DNA of 64,000 nt, from contig JBCDCH010000016.1 in NCBI GenBank assembly GCA_039182125.1, positions 1 to 64,000 on the forward strand. The letters run 5' to 3'. Under the pieces are notes generated by a model. It was given only the letters and a program-made list of their open reading frames with translations. It was not told where the DNA came from and did not search any database. The translations under genes were made by a program, and so were the position numbers. Origin of the DNA: Planctomycetota bacterium (lineage in GTDB: Bacteria > Planctomycetota > Phycisphaerae > Tepidisphaerales > Tepidisphaeraceae). Shown one piece after another: positions 18,601-25,889 of the stretch (the first letter of the stretch is position 1; each line of letters begins with the position of its first letter).

Positions 18601-20066
18601 GGCTCGAGTACTACCAGAACTTCGGCGGCTCGGTGATGATGCTCTCGTTCGAAGGCCCGGGCCAACCGAAGACGATCATCCCCGCAACGCACCTCGGCCA
18701 TGCAACCCAAGGCTCGGGCAGCGGAGAGTTGGCGGCCGACGTGTCGCTGTTGAACTTCGGCCCGACCGACATCGGCAGCTCGTCGACGCAGCAACTCACG
18801 CTGACCCACACCGGCGGTCCCGGCGCGGACCCGATCACGATCACGGACCTCTTCACCGACGCCAACGGCTACAGCACCAACTTCGACGTGCTGGCCATCG
18901 GTGGTTCGTTGACGCTCAGCGCCGGGGAGTCGGTGACTGTCGACGTGACCTTCGCGCCCGACGACATCGGTGACGCCAGCGGTTCGCTGACGGTGACGAC
19001 GTCGGCGGGTTCGTTGTCGGTGTCGATCTCTGGCGTCGGTGTCGCGTTCTGGACGGTCGAGAACGACCTGCCGGCCGCGCTGGGCGAAGTCGGCAACGCG
19101 GTCATCGGCGACACCATCTACGTCGTCGGCGACGGTGATGCGACGACCTTCGCGCTCGACACCAACACCGGTGCGTGGACCTCACTGCCGGCCCGGCCAC
19201 ACCCGGCCAAGGACCAGATCGCCCACGCCATCGACGGCAAGCTCTACGTCATCGGCGGCGTCGTCGGGCCTTCGTCGAACAAGGAAGCGCTCGACTACGT
19301 GCAAGTCTTCGACCCGGCGACCAATACGTGGAGCCTCGACACCGCGATGCCCTACGGCAGCTTCGCGGCCAACACCGCGGTCATCGGCGGCAAGCTCTAC
19401 GTCGCCGGCGGTCTGACCAACGTCGGCTTCGGCAGCGGGGTGCAGACGCACGGTCTGGTCAGCGTGTTCGATCCGGTCACGCATGTCTGGACGACGGGGC
19501 TGGCCGAGATGCCGTTGGCCGCGGACTCCGCCGCCACCGGGACCAACGGCAGCAGCCTTTTCGTCTTCGGCGGGCGCTCCGGCGGCGATGCGGTTTCCAA
19601 CGGCTTCGACACCGTGCAGATCTACGACCCGGCGACCGACACCTGGATCACCAGCAGCAATCCCGGCGGCCCGGCGGCGTTGCCCCAGGCGCGCGGTGGC
19701 ATCGTCTCGGCACCGTTCATCGGCGGGAAGTTCTACGTCATCGGCGGCGAGACCCAGACCGGCGGCGGGGCGACGTCCGACAACGTCTACGACCGTGTCG
19801 ACATCTACGACACGCTCACCGACACGTGGACCACCGGCCCGTCGATGATCACCCCACGCCACGGCATGTCGCCGATCGTGGCCGGCGGTCGGATCTACGT
19901 CATCGGTGGCGGCGAGCAAAGCGGCCGGAGCTTCTCCGACGCCGTCGAGTACCTCACGATCACCGTTTCGGGCAACAGCCTGCGGAACATCGACGACCCC
20001 GAAAGTCTGTTCGCGGGCAGGTCCGGCGGCAGAAGTTCGATCGCGTCCCGCATCTTCGCCGGGTAG
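12666..20066 (+). CDS. Giant LEPR-XLL multidomain secreted surface protein
   Basis: The ATG at 12666 follows GAAAGAAG and yields 2466 aa. Residues ~30-41 read VVEQLEARRLLA, the planctomycete LEPR-XLL motif. Domains read in order: three malectin-like units beginning Y-R-(V/I)-N-A-G (about residues 44, 327, 612) alternating with ASH/choice-of-anchor-D type beta-sandwiches (about 212-315, 502-605, 780-882); a PKD-like domain (894-980); an NHL/sorbosone-dehydrogenase-like propeller (982-1442); an Asp-rich TSP3-like calcium segment (1452-1517); a ConA-like domain (1520-1760); another choice-of-anchor-D; a PA14 domain (1874-2009) with FSDDGVRLWIDG; another choice-of-anchor-D; and Kelch repeats (2129-2435) with YVIGG. 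Probably extracellular carbohydrate binding; it follows the polysaccharide operon directly. Confidence 0.85.
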   Translation: MTDRTRTHRRPGAQSPAATLAEPLISAGRSVVEQLEARRLLAATYRVNAGGDGFTDALGQVWQADTAAAPAPESNAFVAQSQAFTTGAAIDLSDPSIPAGTDPRIFQSERWDPGNAAEMEWDIPVDPGDYVVRLYFAEISNNQMSVGGRLFDVAIEGQTVVDDVDVFAEVGANAGLVRTFTVQSDANLDIDFDHVFQNPAIKGIEVIPLSTAGQLSADPGQLDFGSVEAGQTLTQNITVENLGGPGDQDIEVTAATLSGGGAAAYSVDLTTPLVLAAGESAVVPVTFAPTDAGSFDAEVTFTHDGSNVAAVALSGLATDPPPPAEVLYRVNAGYFEDVADPTGGPDWEADPQEGGSPYTNDDEAFSNSFITSASVDLTHPSVPDNLASTFQGLSQSQRWDKFGGEPMRWSFPTGPGTYEVVLYFAEIGQQENAPGARVFDVSAEGVVRLDDYDTFVEAGGGFKLVAERFEVVVTDASLDLQWDLVAGTPMVMALEVLGTPDVSDPFVLGASNLDFGDVEVGQSASLPVTLTNNGASALQITGLPTTGPGAALFGLDTAAPFSLLSGETRTINVTYTPTTVAAANATLTVERGGLSDTVSLSGTGVAAPTGTSTYRINAGGSLIAAAGGDWQPDTDADPSPFSNFSTAFSSDYVQGNPIDLSDPSIPAGTPEALFRSERWDPGSGEEMQWSFPVEPGEYDVLLYFAEISTNQSSVGGRIFDVSIEGQLVLDNYDIFAEVGANAGVVKTFNVDSDGILNIDFDHVFQNPAIKAIEIIRADTAGQLSVSPTALDFGTVDVGESGVASFTVTNLGEAGDPDITVNGLSFSSTAFASGSILPVTLPAGASTTINVSFNPLADGPVAGTVTVLHDGDSTNTIALSGVGFDASAPNEAPTVNPGTAPAALVTVPVALGGSVSDDGRPVDGALTSTWTKVSGPGDVIFSDPADPGTDVTFDQVGLYTLRLTATDGELTSFADLTVNVVENIVPVGFGKSTVAGVDLDAPTSLQFGPDGNVYVAQQSGNIKAYSITRNGPNDYSSTLVHDINLVKDMPNRNDDGELNPSIKNRLVTGIVVTGTEANPVIYVVSSDPRIGGGPGASLTDIDTNSGVLSRLTWTGTEWVKLDLVNGLPRSKENHTGNGLVFSQAENALYIGYGGNTNAGAPSANFELLPEFALSAAVLRIDLTAIGETTYNLPTLDDEDRPGVNDEHDPFGGNEGKNQAVIVPGGPVQVYAPGFRNPYDLVLTRNGNLYVVDNGANADWGAAPLDSNGNITTAATAGDATNAQSEPGQTWQDGLHLITGEGYYGGHANPTRANRANTFNDSNPQSPVPAGFENPVEGHFLPSGQNGSLWENPASTNGLTEYTGNNFGGALDGDLLAVAFDNTVWHIPLSPDGQLDGTPAPLFQNVGIVPLDVTTQGVSGEFPGTIWVAEYLNDQIVVFEPNDFDGSGTGGTGAYDPNLDEDNDGYNNADEIDNGTNPLSAGDIPPDFDGDFTSDLNDIDDDNDTTPDEDDPFAIDPDDGASTPLPVRYGWENEGLDNPGGLLELGWTGLMTNGLDNYRDLFFPDQMTAGGAAGVMTFDNVTAGTAWGSNNDQEQALQFGTAVTSATGSFYAHTKIQNPFSGITPQAGQEAGMQIGTGDQDNYLSIVTAGNNGGELRAYLEIAGSPQLLGSVSLPMGAGTNVQAIDLYIRMDAATGAAILSFAATISGITGAVQTVATTNVPTSWFAGPAGLAVGVISTTRGAGQATAAPAFPVTYDFIDVLPVQPSVLALESEPDFTNVAPGSSSTQNVILANLGGPGDPAITVSALDLLGVGASAYSLGIAAPFVLEAGQSVAIPVTFTPTTDETPAATLRVTHDGNGGLLDVELPAISTNYAPGLVGSYYNTRFLTELVETRIDPTIDFIGWNLHPPDTSVLPDKQYSVRWEGAVLIDQPGAWEFETFSDDGVRLWIDGQLIIDNWTNHPGTYDVATINLDAGWHELRLEYYQNFGGSVMMLSFEGPGQPKTIIPATHLGHATQGSGSGELAADVSLLNFGPTDIGSSSTQQLTLTHTGGPGADPITITDLFTDANGYSTNFDVLAIGGSLTLSAGESVTVDVTFAPDDIGDASGSLTVTTSAGSLSVSISGVGVAFWTVENDLPAALGEVGNAVIGDTIYVVGDGDATTFALDTNTGAWTSLPARPHPAKDQIAHAIDGKLYVIGGVVGPSSNKEALDYVQVFDPATNTWSLDTAMPYGSFAANTAVIGGKLYVAGGLTNVGFGSGVQTHGLVSVFDPVTHVWTTGLAEMPLAADSAATGTNGSSLFVFGGRSGGDAVSNGFDTVQIYDPATDTWITSSNPGGPAALPQARGGIVSAPFIGGKFYVIGGETQTGGGATSDNVYDRVDIYDTLTDTWTTGPSMITPRHGMSPIVAGGRIYVIGGGEQSGRSFSDAVEYLTITVSGNSLRNIDDPESLFAGRSGGRSSIASRIFAG

Positions 20067-20091
20067 CTTTAACCCGCTGGTTTCACGAACG

Positions 20092-20129
20092 GCACCGCCG
20101 AGTCCGACCGGACTCGGTGGTGCTTTTTT
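20092..20129 (+). terminator. Rho-independent terminator of the giant surface protein gene
   Basis: A 14-bp stem (GCACCGCCGAGTCC paired with GGACTCGGTGGTGC, one G-T wobble) with a 4-nt loop is followed by six T residues, 25 bp after the stop codon. It is a strong intrinsic terminator and ends the large gene's transcript. Confidence 0.9.
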
Positions 20130-20620
20130 GATGCGCTCTTTGAGTCGAAATGTGCAAATCGCTCTGAAATGTCGAAGTCCGATATACGCGACTTTGCCAA
20201 GTTTCGTCGGCCTGTTTGGGTCAGTTGTCGGCGGATTCCTCGCGGACAACCCGCCCAAATGGCCCAGAACGCAAGATTTACCAACACCAGCCAAAGCGCT
20301 CAATCTGGCTTTCACGAAAGCCGAATCAGAGGTTGGGGAGGCGGCAGTGGATCGGGCCTAGCGTGGCCCCACTCCGCCGGGTGCCACCAGAGGCACCCGC
20401 AGCCAGCAGGCACGGTCAGGCAGTTCCCGACCGCGTCCGCCCGGCACCGCCGGTGTCCGCCAGTCGATCCCAGGTCGCGTCGGGCATCACCAATCTCCGT
20501 GGGCAACACGTCGGTGTGTGAGCACGACGTGCACAACTGGACCGAGGCCGCGCGGCGTATGTCCGCGTCGACATCGACGCAATGTCGGTCGTCGCCAACC
20601 CGATCTTCGTGAGTTTGACC
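20130..20620. other. 490-bp non-coding stretch with interrupted inverted repeats
   Basis: No convincing gene is present. Two structures stand out: an interrupted dyad at 20215-20259 (TTTGGG, 3 nt, GTTGTC, 15 nt, GACAAC, 3 nt, CCCAAA), and a hairpin at 20378-20399 (CGGGTGCC / GGCACCCG, 6-nt loop) without a T run. The stretch lies upstream of the second LEPR-XLL gene and must contain its promoter and leader, but I cannot point to -35/-10 boxes with confidence. Confidence 0.5.
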
Positions 20621-22969
20621 ATGCAGCAGTTCCGTCTCCACCCCATGACGTCGGCATCTTCAAAGCCGGCGCTTCTCGATCGCACCGATCCCCGTCTCGC
20701 TTTCGCCGCTCAGCCGGTGTTGGAAAACCTCGAGCGTCGGCAGATGCTCTCGGCCAACACCGCTGATGTCGTGACGCTGACCCTCGTCAATGCCGACACC
20801 GACCAAGACGTGGTCACCGTCGCGGCGGGGCAGGACATCGACCTCGCGGCGTTCGACACCGACAACTTCAACATCCGCGCCGACGTCCCCGATGGCGTCG
20901 AGGGTGTGCTCTTCGACATCGACGGTGAGCCGACGCGATTCGAAAAAGTCGAGCCGTTCGCCCTGGCCGGTGATCGCAACGGCGACTACTACAACTGGAC
21001 GCCGTCGCTCGGCACCCTCCGCATCGGCGTCACCATGTACGGCGGCGATGTCAACGGCCAACGCGTCGAGATCCCCGTCACGTTCGTCGAAACCACCACC
21101 GTCGCGCCGGTCCAAAACCTCACGGCCCAACCCAACGCCGATGGTGTCGTCTTGAACTGGAGCCTTCCGGAAGGTGATGCGTTCGAGGATCTCGAACGGA
21201 TAAATGTCTTGCGTTCGACCGACAACGGCGTCACCTTCACACAGGTGGCAGCGCTGGACGCCAACACGACCCAATGGCTCGATGCGGCGGTGCAGCCGGC
21301 GTCGGCCTACGTCTATGTCGTCACCGCATCCGATGGCCAGGGCAACACCAGCACGCCGGCCACGGTGTCGGTCGTTACCGGCATGTCCGACGATGGCACC
21401 GGCCTCGATGTCGAACTGTACCTCGTCGATGCGAGAACCAACCAGGACATCTACCAGCTCGCCGACGGCTCGGTCATCGACCTGAGCACGCTCAACACCG
21501 ACTCGCTCAACATCTACACGAACGTCGCCAACGCGACCGGCGTTGAACTCGTACTCGATCATCTCGATGGCGACAACGACTATCGGCGGTTCGAGCAAGT
21601 GGCGCCGTATGCGCTCTTCGGGGATCGCAACGGCGACTTTTACGGGGCGACTCTCGAGCCGGGCGACTATCAGTTGACGTTGAACGTTTATGACGGCAGT
21701 GCCGTCGTGGCGACACACAAGATGGCGTTCGCGGTTGTCGCCCAAGCCGTTCAGCCGCCGGCACCGTTGCCGCCGACCCCGCCGCCCGCAGGTCCTCCGG
21801 CTCCCGCGCCCGCTCCAGCCCCGGCGGTCGCCGGCATCTCGGCCGAAGTCATCGAACTCGACGACGGTGTCACCGTGGTCGCGACGCCGGAGAACGCCGA
21901 CGACATCGAAGGCGTGGTCTTCAGCGTCAACGGCGTCGATGTTCGGATCGAACGCGCCGCGCCGTATGCATTGGGCGGAGACACCGGTGGCGACCTGCGG
22001 CCTTGGGACATGCCGGCCGGCAGTTACGAGGTCACCGCATCGCTGCTTTACGCTGATGGTTCTCGCGGTGCATCGGTGACCGTAACGGTGATGATCGAGA
22101 TCGACGAGCAGGACACGCCGACCGCGATGCCGGACACCGTGCCGCCGGCCGATCCGACCACGGGTCCCGGCACCAACGACGGTGACCCGACCGACGGCGA
22201 AATCACCGCCGCCCCCGCGGTCAACGATCCGTCCCGTCCCGGTCCGAACAACACCGGCCCGACCGACGTCGATGCGCTCGTCGTTCACAACGGTCAACTC
22301 ATCATCGACCGGCCCGGCGTCTACGAGAACATTCACGTCATCGGTGGCGATGCGTCGTTCGCGATCATCATCTCCGCAGACAACGACAACTTCGGTCCCG
22401 GCGACACGGTCGTGCTCCGCAACTTCAAGGTCGAGGGCGGGAAATACGGCAACATCCGCATCTACGCCGACACCAACAACGTCACCCTCGAGGACGGCGA
22501 ACTCGTCGGCCGCGGCGAAGGGTCCACCGGTGTCACCGGCTCGGCCTACACCGCACGCCGGCTCAACATCTTCGCTGGCAACGACGGCTTCCGCGTCTTC
22601 GGCGAAGGCCCGTACCTCATCGAAAACAACTGGGTCCACAACCTTTCGGGCAGCCACACCGACGCCATCCAGGCGTACCCGTCAGCCTTTAATGTCCACG
22701 TCCGTGGCAACCACTTCCAGGGTGGTCAGAACACCGCGGTCATCAACGGCATCAACACCGGCTGGGTCGTCGAGGGCAACTGGATCTACGGCTCGATGTT
22801 TGCCCTGCACGTCGCCCCGGCCGAGTTCTACGGTGACGAGGCCCAGCCGATCATCCGCTTCAACCGCATCGACGACTTCGTCGGCGGGGCGCAGCGGTGG
22901 GGTGATATCGGTCAGTTCGTTTGGGAGGGTAATGTCGATGACGACGGCAACGAGGTGCTGCCCGAGTGA
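20621..22969 (+). CDS. LEPR-XLL protein with FN3 and right-handed beta-helix domains
   Basis: The start is ambiguous (ATG at 20582, 20621 or 20645); 20621 places the VLENLERRQMLSA motif at residues ~33-45, the same position as in the previous giant protein. The 782-aa product has two repeats of an unnamed ~100-residue module ending in (Y/F)ALxGDRNGD (about residues 50-150 and 255-360), an FN3-like domain between them (about 160-255), a Pro/Ala-rich linker (~380), a third related module, and a C-terminal parallel beta-helix (about 560-780) with successive N(N/D)-W/F turns such as YLIENNWVHNL and VVEGNWIYGS. Beta-helices of this kind are common in pectate-lyase-like carbohydrate-active proteins. 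No catalytic residues can be assigned. Probably secreted. Confidence 0.75.
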   Translation: MQQFRLHPMTSASSKPALLDRTDPRLAFAAQPVLENLERRQMLSANTADVVTLTLVNADTDQDVVTVAAGQDIDLAAFDTDNFNIRADVPDGVEGVLFDIDGEPTRFEKVEPFALAGDRNGDYYNWTPSLGTLRIGVTMYGGDVNGQRVEIPVTFVETTTVAPVQNLTAQPNADGVVLNWSLPEGDAFEDLERINVLRSTDNGVTFTQVAALDANTTQWLDAAVQPASAYVYVVTASDGQGNTSTPATVSVVTGMSDDGTGLDVELYLVDARTNQDIYQLADGSVIDLSTLNTDSLNIYTNVANATGVELVLDHLDGDNDYRRFEQVAPYALFGDRNGDFYGATLEPGDYQLTLNVYDGSAVVATHKMAFAVVAQAVQPPAPLPPTPPPAGPPAPAPAPAPAVAGISAEVIELDDGVTVVATPENADDIEGVVFSVNGVDVRIERAAPYALGGDTGGDLRPWDMPAGSYEVTASLLYADGSRGASVTVTVMIEIDEQDTPTAMPDTVPPADPTTGPGTNDGDPTDGEITAAPAVNDPSRPGPNNTGPTDVDALVVHNGQLIIDRPGVYENIHVIGGDASFAIIISADNDNFGPGDTVVLRNFKVEGGKYGNIRIYADTNNVTLEDGELVGRGEGSTGVTGSAYTARRLNIFAGNDGFRVFGEGPYLIENNWVHNLSGSHTDAIQAYPSAFNVHVRGNHFQGGQNTAVINGINTGWVVEGNWIYGSMFALHVAPAEFYGDEAQPIIRFNRIDDFVGGAQRWGDIGQFVWEGNVDDDGNEVLPE

Positions 22970-23000
22970 CAACCGGCGGTGACCGGACAAGTCGATAAGC

Positions 23001-23032
23001 ACGGCCGGCAACGCGAGTTGCCGGCCGTTTTC
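23001..23032 (+). terminator. Intrinsic terminator after the beta-helix protein gene
   Basis: A perfect 12-bp stem ACGGCCGGCAAC / GTTGCCGGCCGT with a GCGA tetraloop is followed by a short T-rich tract, 32 bp after the stop codon. It separates this transcript from the following PEP-CTERM gene. Confidence 0.85.
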
Positions 23033-23173
23033 CGTTCATGCGTGACACATTTCCCCCAAATAACTGTTTGGCCGATCGGCGGGATGTCGTTACGATTGTG
23101 ACGGACAGCACGGCGGGTCTGCCGGCTCTTTGGTCCACACCAACTGAACGTCATCTTGGGAAGCGGAGATTCC

Positions 23174-23974
23174 ATGCGCACACATTTCAACTACCTCACC
23201 GCGTTCGCGGTCACGGCCAGCGTCACTGCGGCCGCCGTGGCCGTGCCTGCTTACGAACCTTTCGACTACGCCGTCGGCGACACAGTCGTCGGCAACGATG
23301 GCGGCTTTGGCTTCGACGGCCCCTGGTTCAACGTCCTCGGCTCACAGGGCGAGATTATCGAGGGCTCGCTCGTCGATCCGACGGGCTTGCTCCTGACCGA
23401 GGGTAACACCGGCTCCGAGATCGACGAGGGCCGGGTGTACCGACTCGTTGACGAGCCCCAGCCGAGCGCCGGTGGCGACGGTCCTTTTGAGCAAACGATC
23501 TTCCTCAGCTTCTTGATGCAGACCACCAACGACGAAGCCTACTACGGCTTCGAGTTGTTCGACGGTGGCAACAACGATTCGAACCGAACCGTGCAGATCG
23601 CCAACGAGGGCGGGGTCTTCCAGGTCCGACTCAACAACGACGACGCGCTCTCGGCACCGCTTCCGTCGCCCGGTACCGACACGCATCTGTACGTCTTGCG
23701 GCTCGACTTCTCCGACGCGCTTGACAACATCACCGTCTACGTTGATCCCGATCCGAGCCAGCCGGAGCCGGCCGTGGCCGACGCTTCGGTGCTCGGTGAT
23801 ATCAGCTACGACCGCGTCGCCTTCGCGATGTTCCAAGGCCCACGTGAGGAGTCGCTGCTCGTCGATGAGCTTCGCATCGGTGATTCGTTCGATGACGTGA
23901 CGCCGTTCCCCGAGCCGGCCTCGCTCGGCCTCCTCGCCATGGCCGGCCTCGGGCTCATGCGTCGCCGCCGCTAA
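23174..23974 (+). CDS. PEP-CTERM sorting-domain exported protein
   Basis: The ATG at 23174 is preceded by GGAAGCGGAG, a good ribosome-binding site, and gives 266 aa. A signal peptide (FAVTASVTAAAVAVPA) is followed by a ConA-like beta-sandwich ectodomain and ends in FPEPASLGLLAMAGLGLMRRRR, the PEP motif, transmembrane stretch and Arg cluster that direct exosortase processing. Such proteins are exported and often linked to exopolysaccharide production, which fits the nearby glycosyltransferase cluster. It is a close paralogue of the gene that follows (shared YYGFELFDGGNNDSNR). No exosortase gene is seen in the window. Confidence 0.9.
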   Translation: MRTHFNYLTAFAVTASVTAAAVAVPAYEPFDYAVGDTVVGNDGGFGFDGPWFNVLGSQGEIIEGSLVDPTGLLLTEGNTGSEIDEGRVYRLVDEPQPSAGGDGPFEQTIFLSFLMQTTNDEAYYGFELFDGGNNDSNRTVQIANEGGVFQVRLNNDDALSAPLPSPGTDTHLYVLRLDFSDALDNITVYVDPDPSQPEPAVADASVLGDISYDRVAFAMFQGPREESLLVDELRIGDSFDDVTPFPEPASLGLLAMAGLGLMRRRR

Positions 23975-23984
23975 GCCCACCAAT

Positions 23985-24045
23985 CGCCATCTTCGGCCTG
24001 GCCATCGGCCGTGCTCTCGCACGCCGGTCCAGGCCGAAGGTGGCG
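23985..24045 (+). terminator. Long hairpin between the PEP-CTERM paralogues
   Basis: Seventeen-base arms at 23985-24001 and 24029-24045 (CGCCATCTTCGGCCTGG and its complement with one G-T wobble) flank a 27-nt loop just after the first PEP-CTERM stop. There is no T run, so it may act as a transcript-end stabiliser or factor-dependent terminator rather than an intrinsic one. It covers the alternative GTG at 24040, which argues against that codon being a start. Confidence 0.6.
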
Positions 24046-24099
24046 AACGCTTCTGTTCCGAGACCCACTTTGTTTCATCTGTCCGTGAAGATATTCGCC

Positions 24100-24927
24100 G
24101 TGAGTAAGACAACCTTCGTGACCGCATGGTTGGCGACTTTCGCCGCCGGCACGGCCGCCGTCGCCGATGTACTTCCGTCATTCGCCTATGAAGGGTTTGA
24201 TTACACGCCCGGTACCGCCGTCGACGAAAGCAACGGCGGGGCGGGTTTTGTAGGTCCGTGGTTCAACGCCGTCGGCTCGGAGGGCGTGGTCGTCGAAGGG
24301 TCGCTCGCCGAACCGACCGGGACGCTTTTGACCAACGGCAATGCCGGAGCCGAGATCGATGAAGGTCGCCTCAACCGCCAACTCCAGTTCGCTCTGCCCG
24401 ACCTCGTCGCACCCGAAGGGCCTGCACCCGCCGGCGATCTCTACATCAGCTTCCTGATGCAGACGACCAACGACCAGGCCTACTACGGCTTCGAGCTGTT
24501 CGACGGCGGCAACAACGATTCCAACCGCGTGCTCCAGGTCGCCAACGAAGGCGGGGAGTTTCAGCTCCGCCTCAAGAACGATCCACTGTCCTCGGTCGCG
24601 CTGCCCACGTCCGGCACCGAGACGCATCTCTATGTGCTGCGGTTCGAGCTCATCAACAACGACGCGGTCGTGAGCGCCTACGTCGACCCTGATCCGGCGG
24701 CACCGGAGAATGTGAGCGATGCGTTCATCGCATCGACCGACTTCCTGTCGTTCGATCGCGTGGAGTTCGCGATCTTCCAAGGCGGCACCGGCGACAGCCA
24801 ACTGCTCGTCGACGAGATTCGCATCGGCAGCACTTACGCTTCGGTCTTGCCGTTGATCCCTGAACCGGGCACACTCGGTCTGCTCGGCGCTGCAGGTCTT
24901 GGCCTGTTTCGTCGCCGACATGCATGA
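24100..24927 (+). CDS. PEP-CTERM sorting-domain exported protein, paralogue
   Basis: The GTG at 24100 is favoured because it opens a normal signal peptide (SKTTFVTAWLATFAAGTAAVA); the GTG at 24085 is possible, and the one at 24040 lies inside a strong hairpin. The 275-aa product mirrors the preceding gene along its length (YEGFDYTPGT, GGAGFVGPWFNAVGS, YYGFELFDGGNNDSNR) and ends [23 protein letters not shown], a PEP-CTERM signal. It is a tandem duplicate. Its stop overlaps the following GT8 gene by 4 bp, an odd translational coupling between a surface protein and a glycosyltransferase. Confidence 0.85.
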   Translation: MSKTTFVTAWLATFAAGTAAVADVLPSFAYEGFDYTPGTAVDESNGGAGFVGPWFNAVGSEGVVVEGSLAEPTGTLLTNGNAGAEIDEGRLNRQLQFALPDLVAPEGPAPAGDLYISFLMQTTNDQAYYGFELFDGGNNDSNRVLQVANEGGEFQLRLKNDPLSSVALPTSGTETHLYVLRFELINNDAVVSAYVDPDPAAPENVSDAFIASTDFLSFDRVEFAIFQGGTGDSQLLVDEIRIGSTYASVLPLIPEPGTLGLLGAAGLGLFRRRHA

Positions 24928-25889
24928 CTGACCCCCGTGACATCGTCGTTGTCTTTTGCGTCGATGCCGCGTTCGCACTGCCGCTCGCGGTCGCACTCAG
25001 CTCCGCCGCCGATCATCTTGCCGATGGTCGGCGGCTTTGCGTTCACATCCTCCACAACGACATCCCGCCCGACACGCAAGCACGCATCGAGCGTGCCGCG
25101 CCCGATGCCGTTGTGCAATGGCACACCTTGCGCCTCGCCGATCATCTGGCCGACCTGCGCGGCGGCGGGGGTGCTGACCTGCCGACCACGTCGCACCTGA
25201 ACGAAACGGTGTATTGGCGCTTGCTGTTGCCGCGCCTTTTGCCCGCCGCCGACCGCGCGATCTACCTCGACTGCGACATCCTCGTCGCCGGCGATCTCGC
25301 GGAGCTGTGGGACACGGATCTGGGCGGCAAGTCCCTCGCGGCGGTGCCGGACTTCGTGTTCTCGACCGTCCGCCTCGCGTTCAACGACCTGACCAGCTGG
25401 GCCGACTACGGCGTCGACGGCGACGGCCCGTACTTCAACGGCGGCGTGCAACTGCTCGACCTTGCGGCTTGGCGCGAACGCAAGATCGCCGAGCAGACCG
25501 TCGCATTCCTCGACGAATATCCCGTGCGCTTGCTCGAGCAGGACGCGATGAACTGCGTTTGCGCCGGCGACTGGCACCGGCTCGATCTGGCGTGGAACGT
25601 GCAGCTGTTTCCGATCATGCGGCCCGAGAAGTTCAAGGACACCGACGTCGCCGCCGAAGTGCGACAGCGCCCGATGCTGGTTGACGATGCGAAGATCCTG
25701 CACTTCACCGGCCCCAAGCCGTGGTGGCCGATCCTGCGTCACCCTCTGCGCGGCCGGTACCTGCGCGAGCTGAGTGCGAGCAGTTTTCAAAGCAAGACGG
25801 AGCATGTCGCCTGGCGCGCGAAGCTCGAAGCACGCCGCGCGGGTGCGGCCGTGGGCAAGCTGGTAGGCTTCGGCCATGCCAACCGATGA
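24924..25889 (+). CDS. GT8 family glycosyltransferase
   Basis: This 321-aa protein has the GT8 plan: [19 protein letters not shown] at the N-terminus, [15 protein letters not shown] near residue 95, the DxD metal motif in [14 protein letters not shown] near 115, a [11 protein letters not shown] motif near 170, LEQDAMNCV near 205, and the closing histidine motif [11 protein letters not shown] near 260. GT8 enzymes transfer galactose or glucose in LPS and glycan synthesis. It overlaps the PEP-CTERM gene by 4 bp upstream and the dehydratase gene by 14 bp downstream. The specific sugar is unknown. Confidence 0.9.
   Translation: MTDPRDIVVVFCVDAAFALPLAVALSSAADHLADGRRLCVHILHNDIPPDTQARIERAAPDAVVQWHTLRLADHLADLRGGGGADLPTTSHLNETVYWRLLLPRLLPAADRAIYLDCDILVAGDLAELWDTDLGGKSLAAVPDFVFSTVRLAFNDLTSWADYGVDGDGPYFNGGVQLLDLAAWRERKIAEQTVAFLDEYPVRLLEQDAMNCVCAGDWHRLDLAWNVQLFPIMRPEKFKDTDVAAEVRQRPMLVDDAKILHFTGPKPWWPILRHPLRGRYLRELSASSFQSKTEHVAWRAKLEARRAGAAVGKLVGFGHANR

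Noticed and set aside
23174-24927. Exosortase gene next to the PEP-CTERM pair
   Set aside because: No membrane protein with exosortase features lies in the window.
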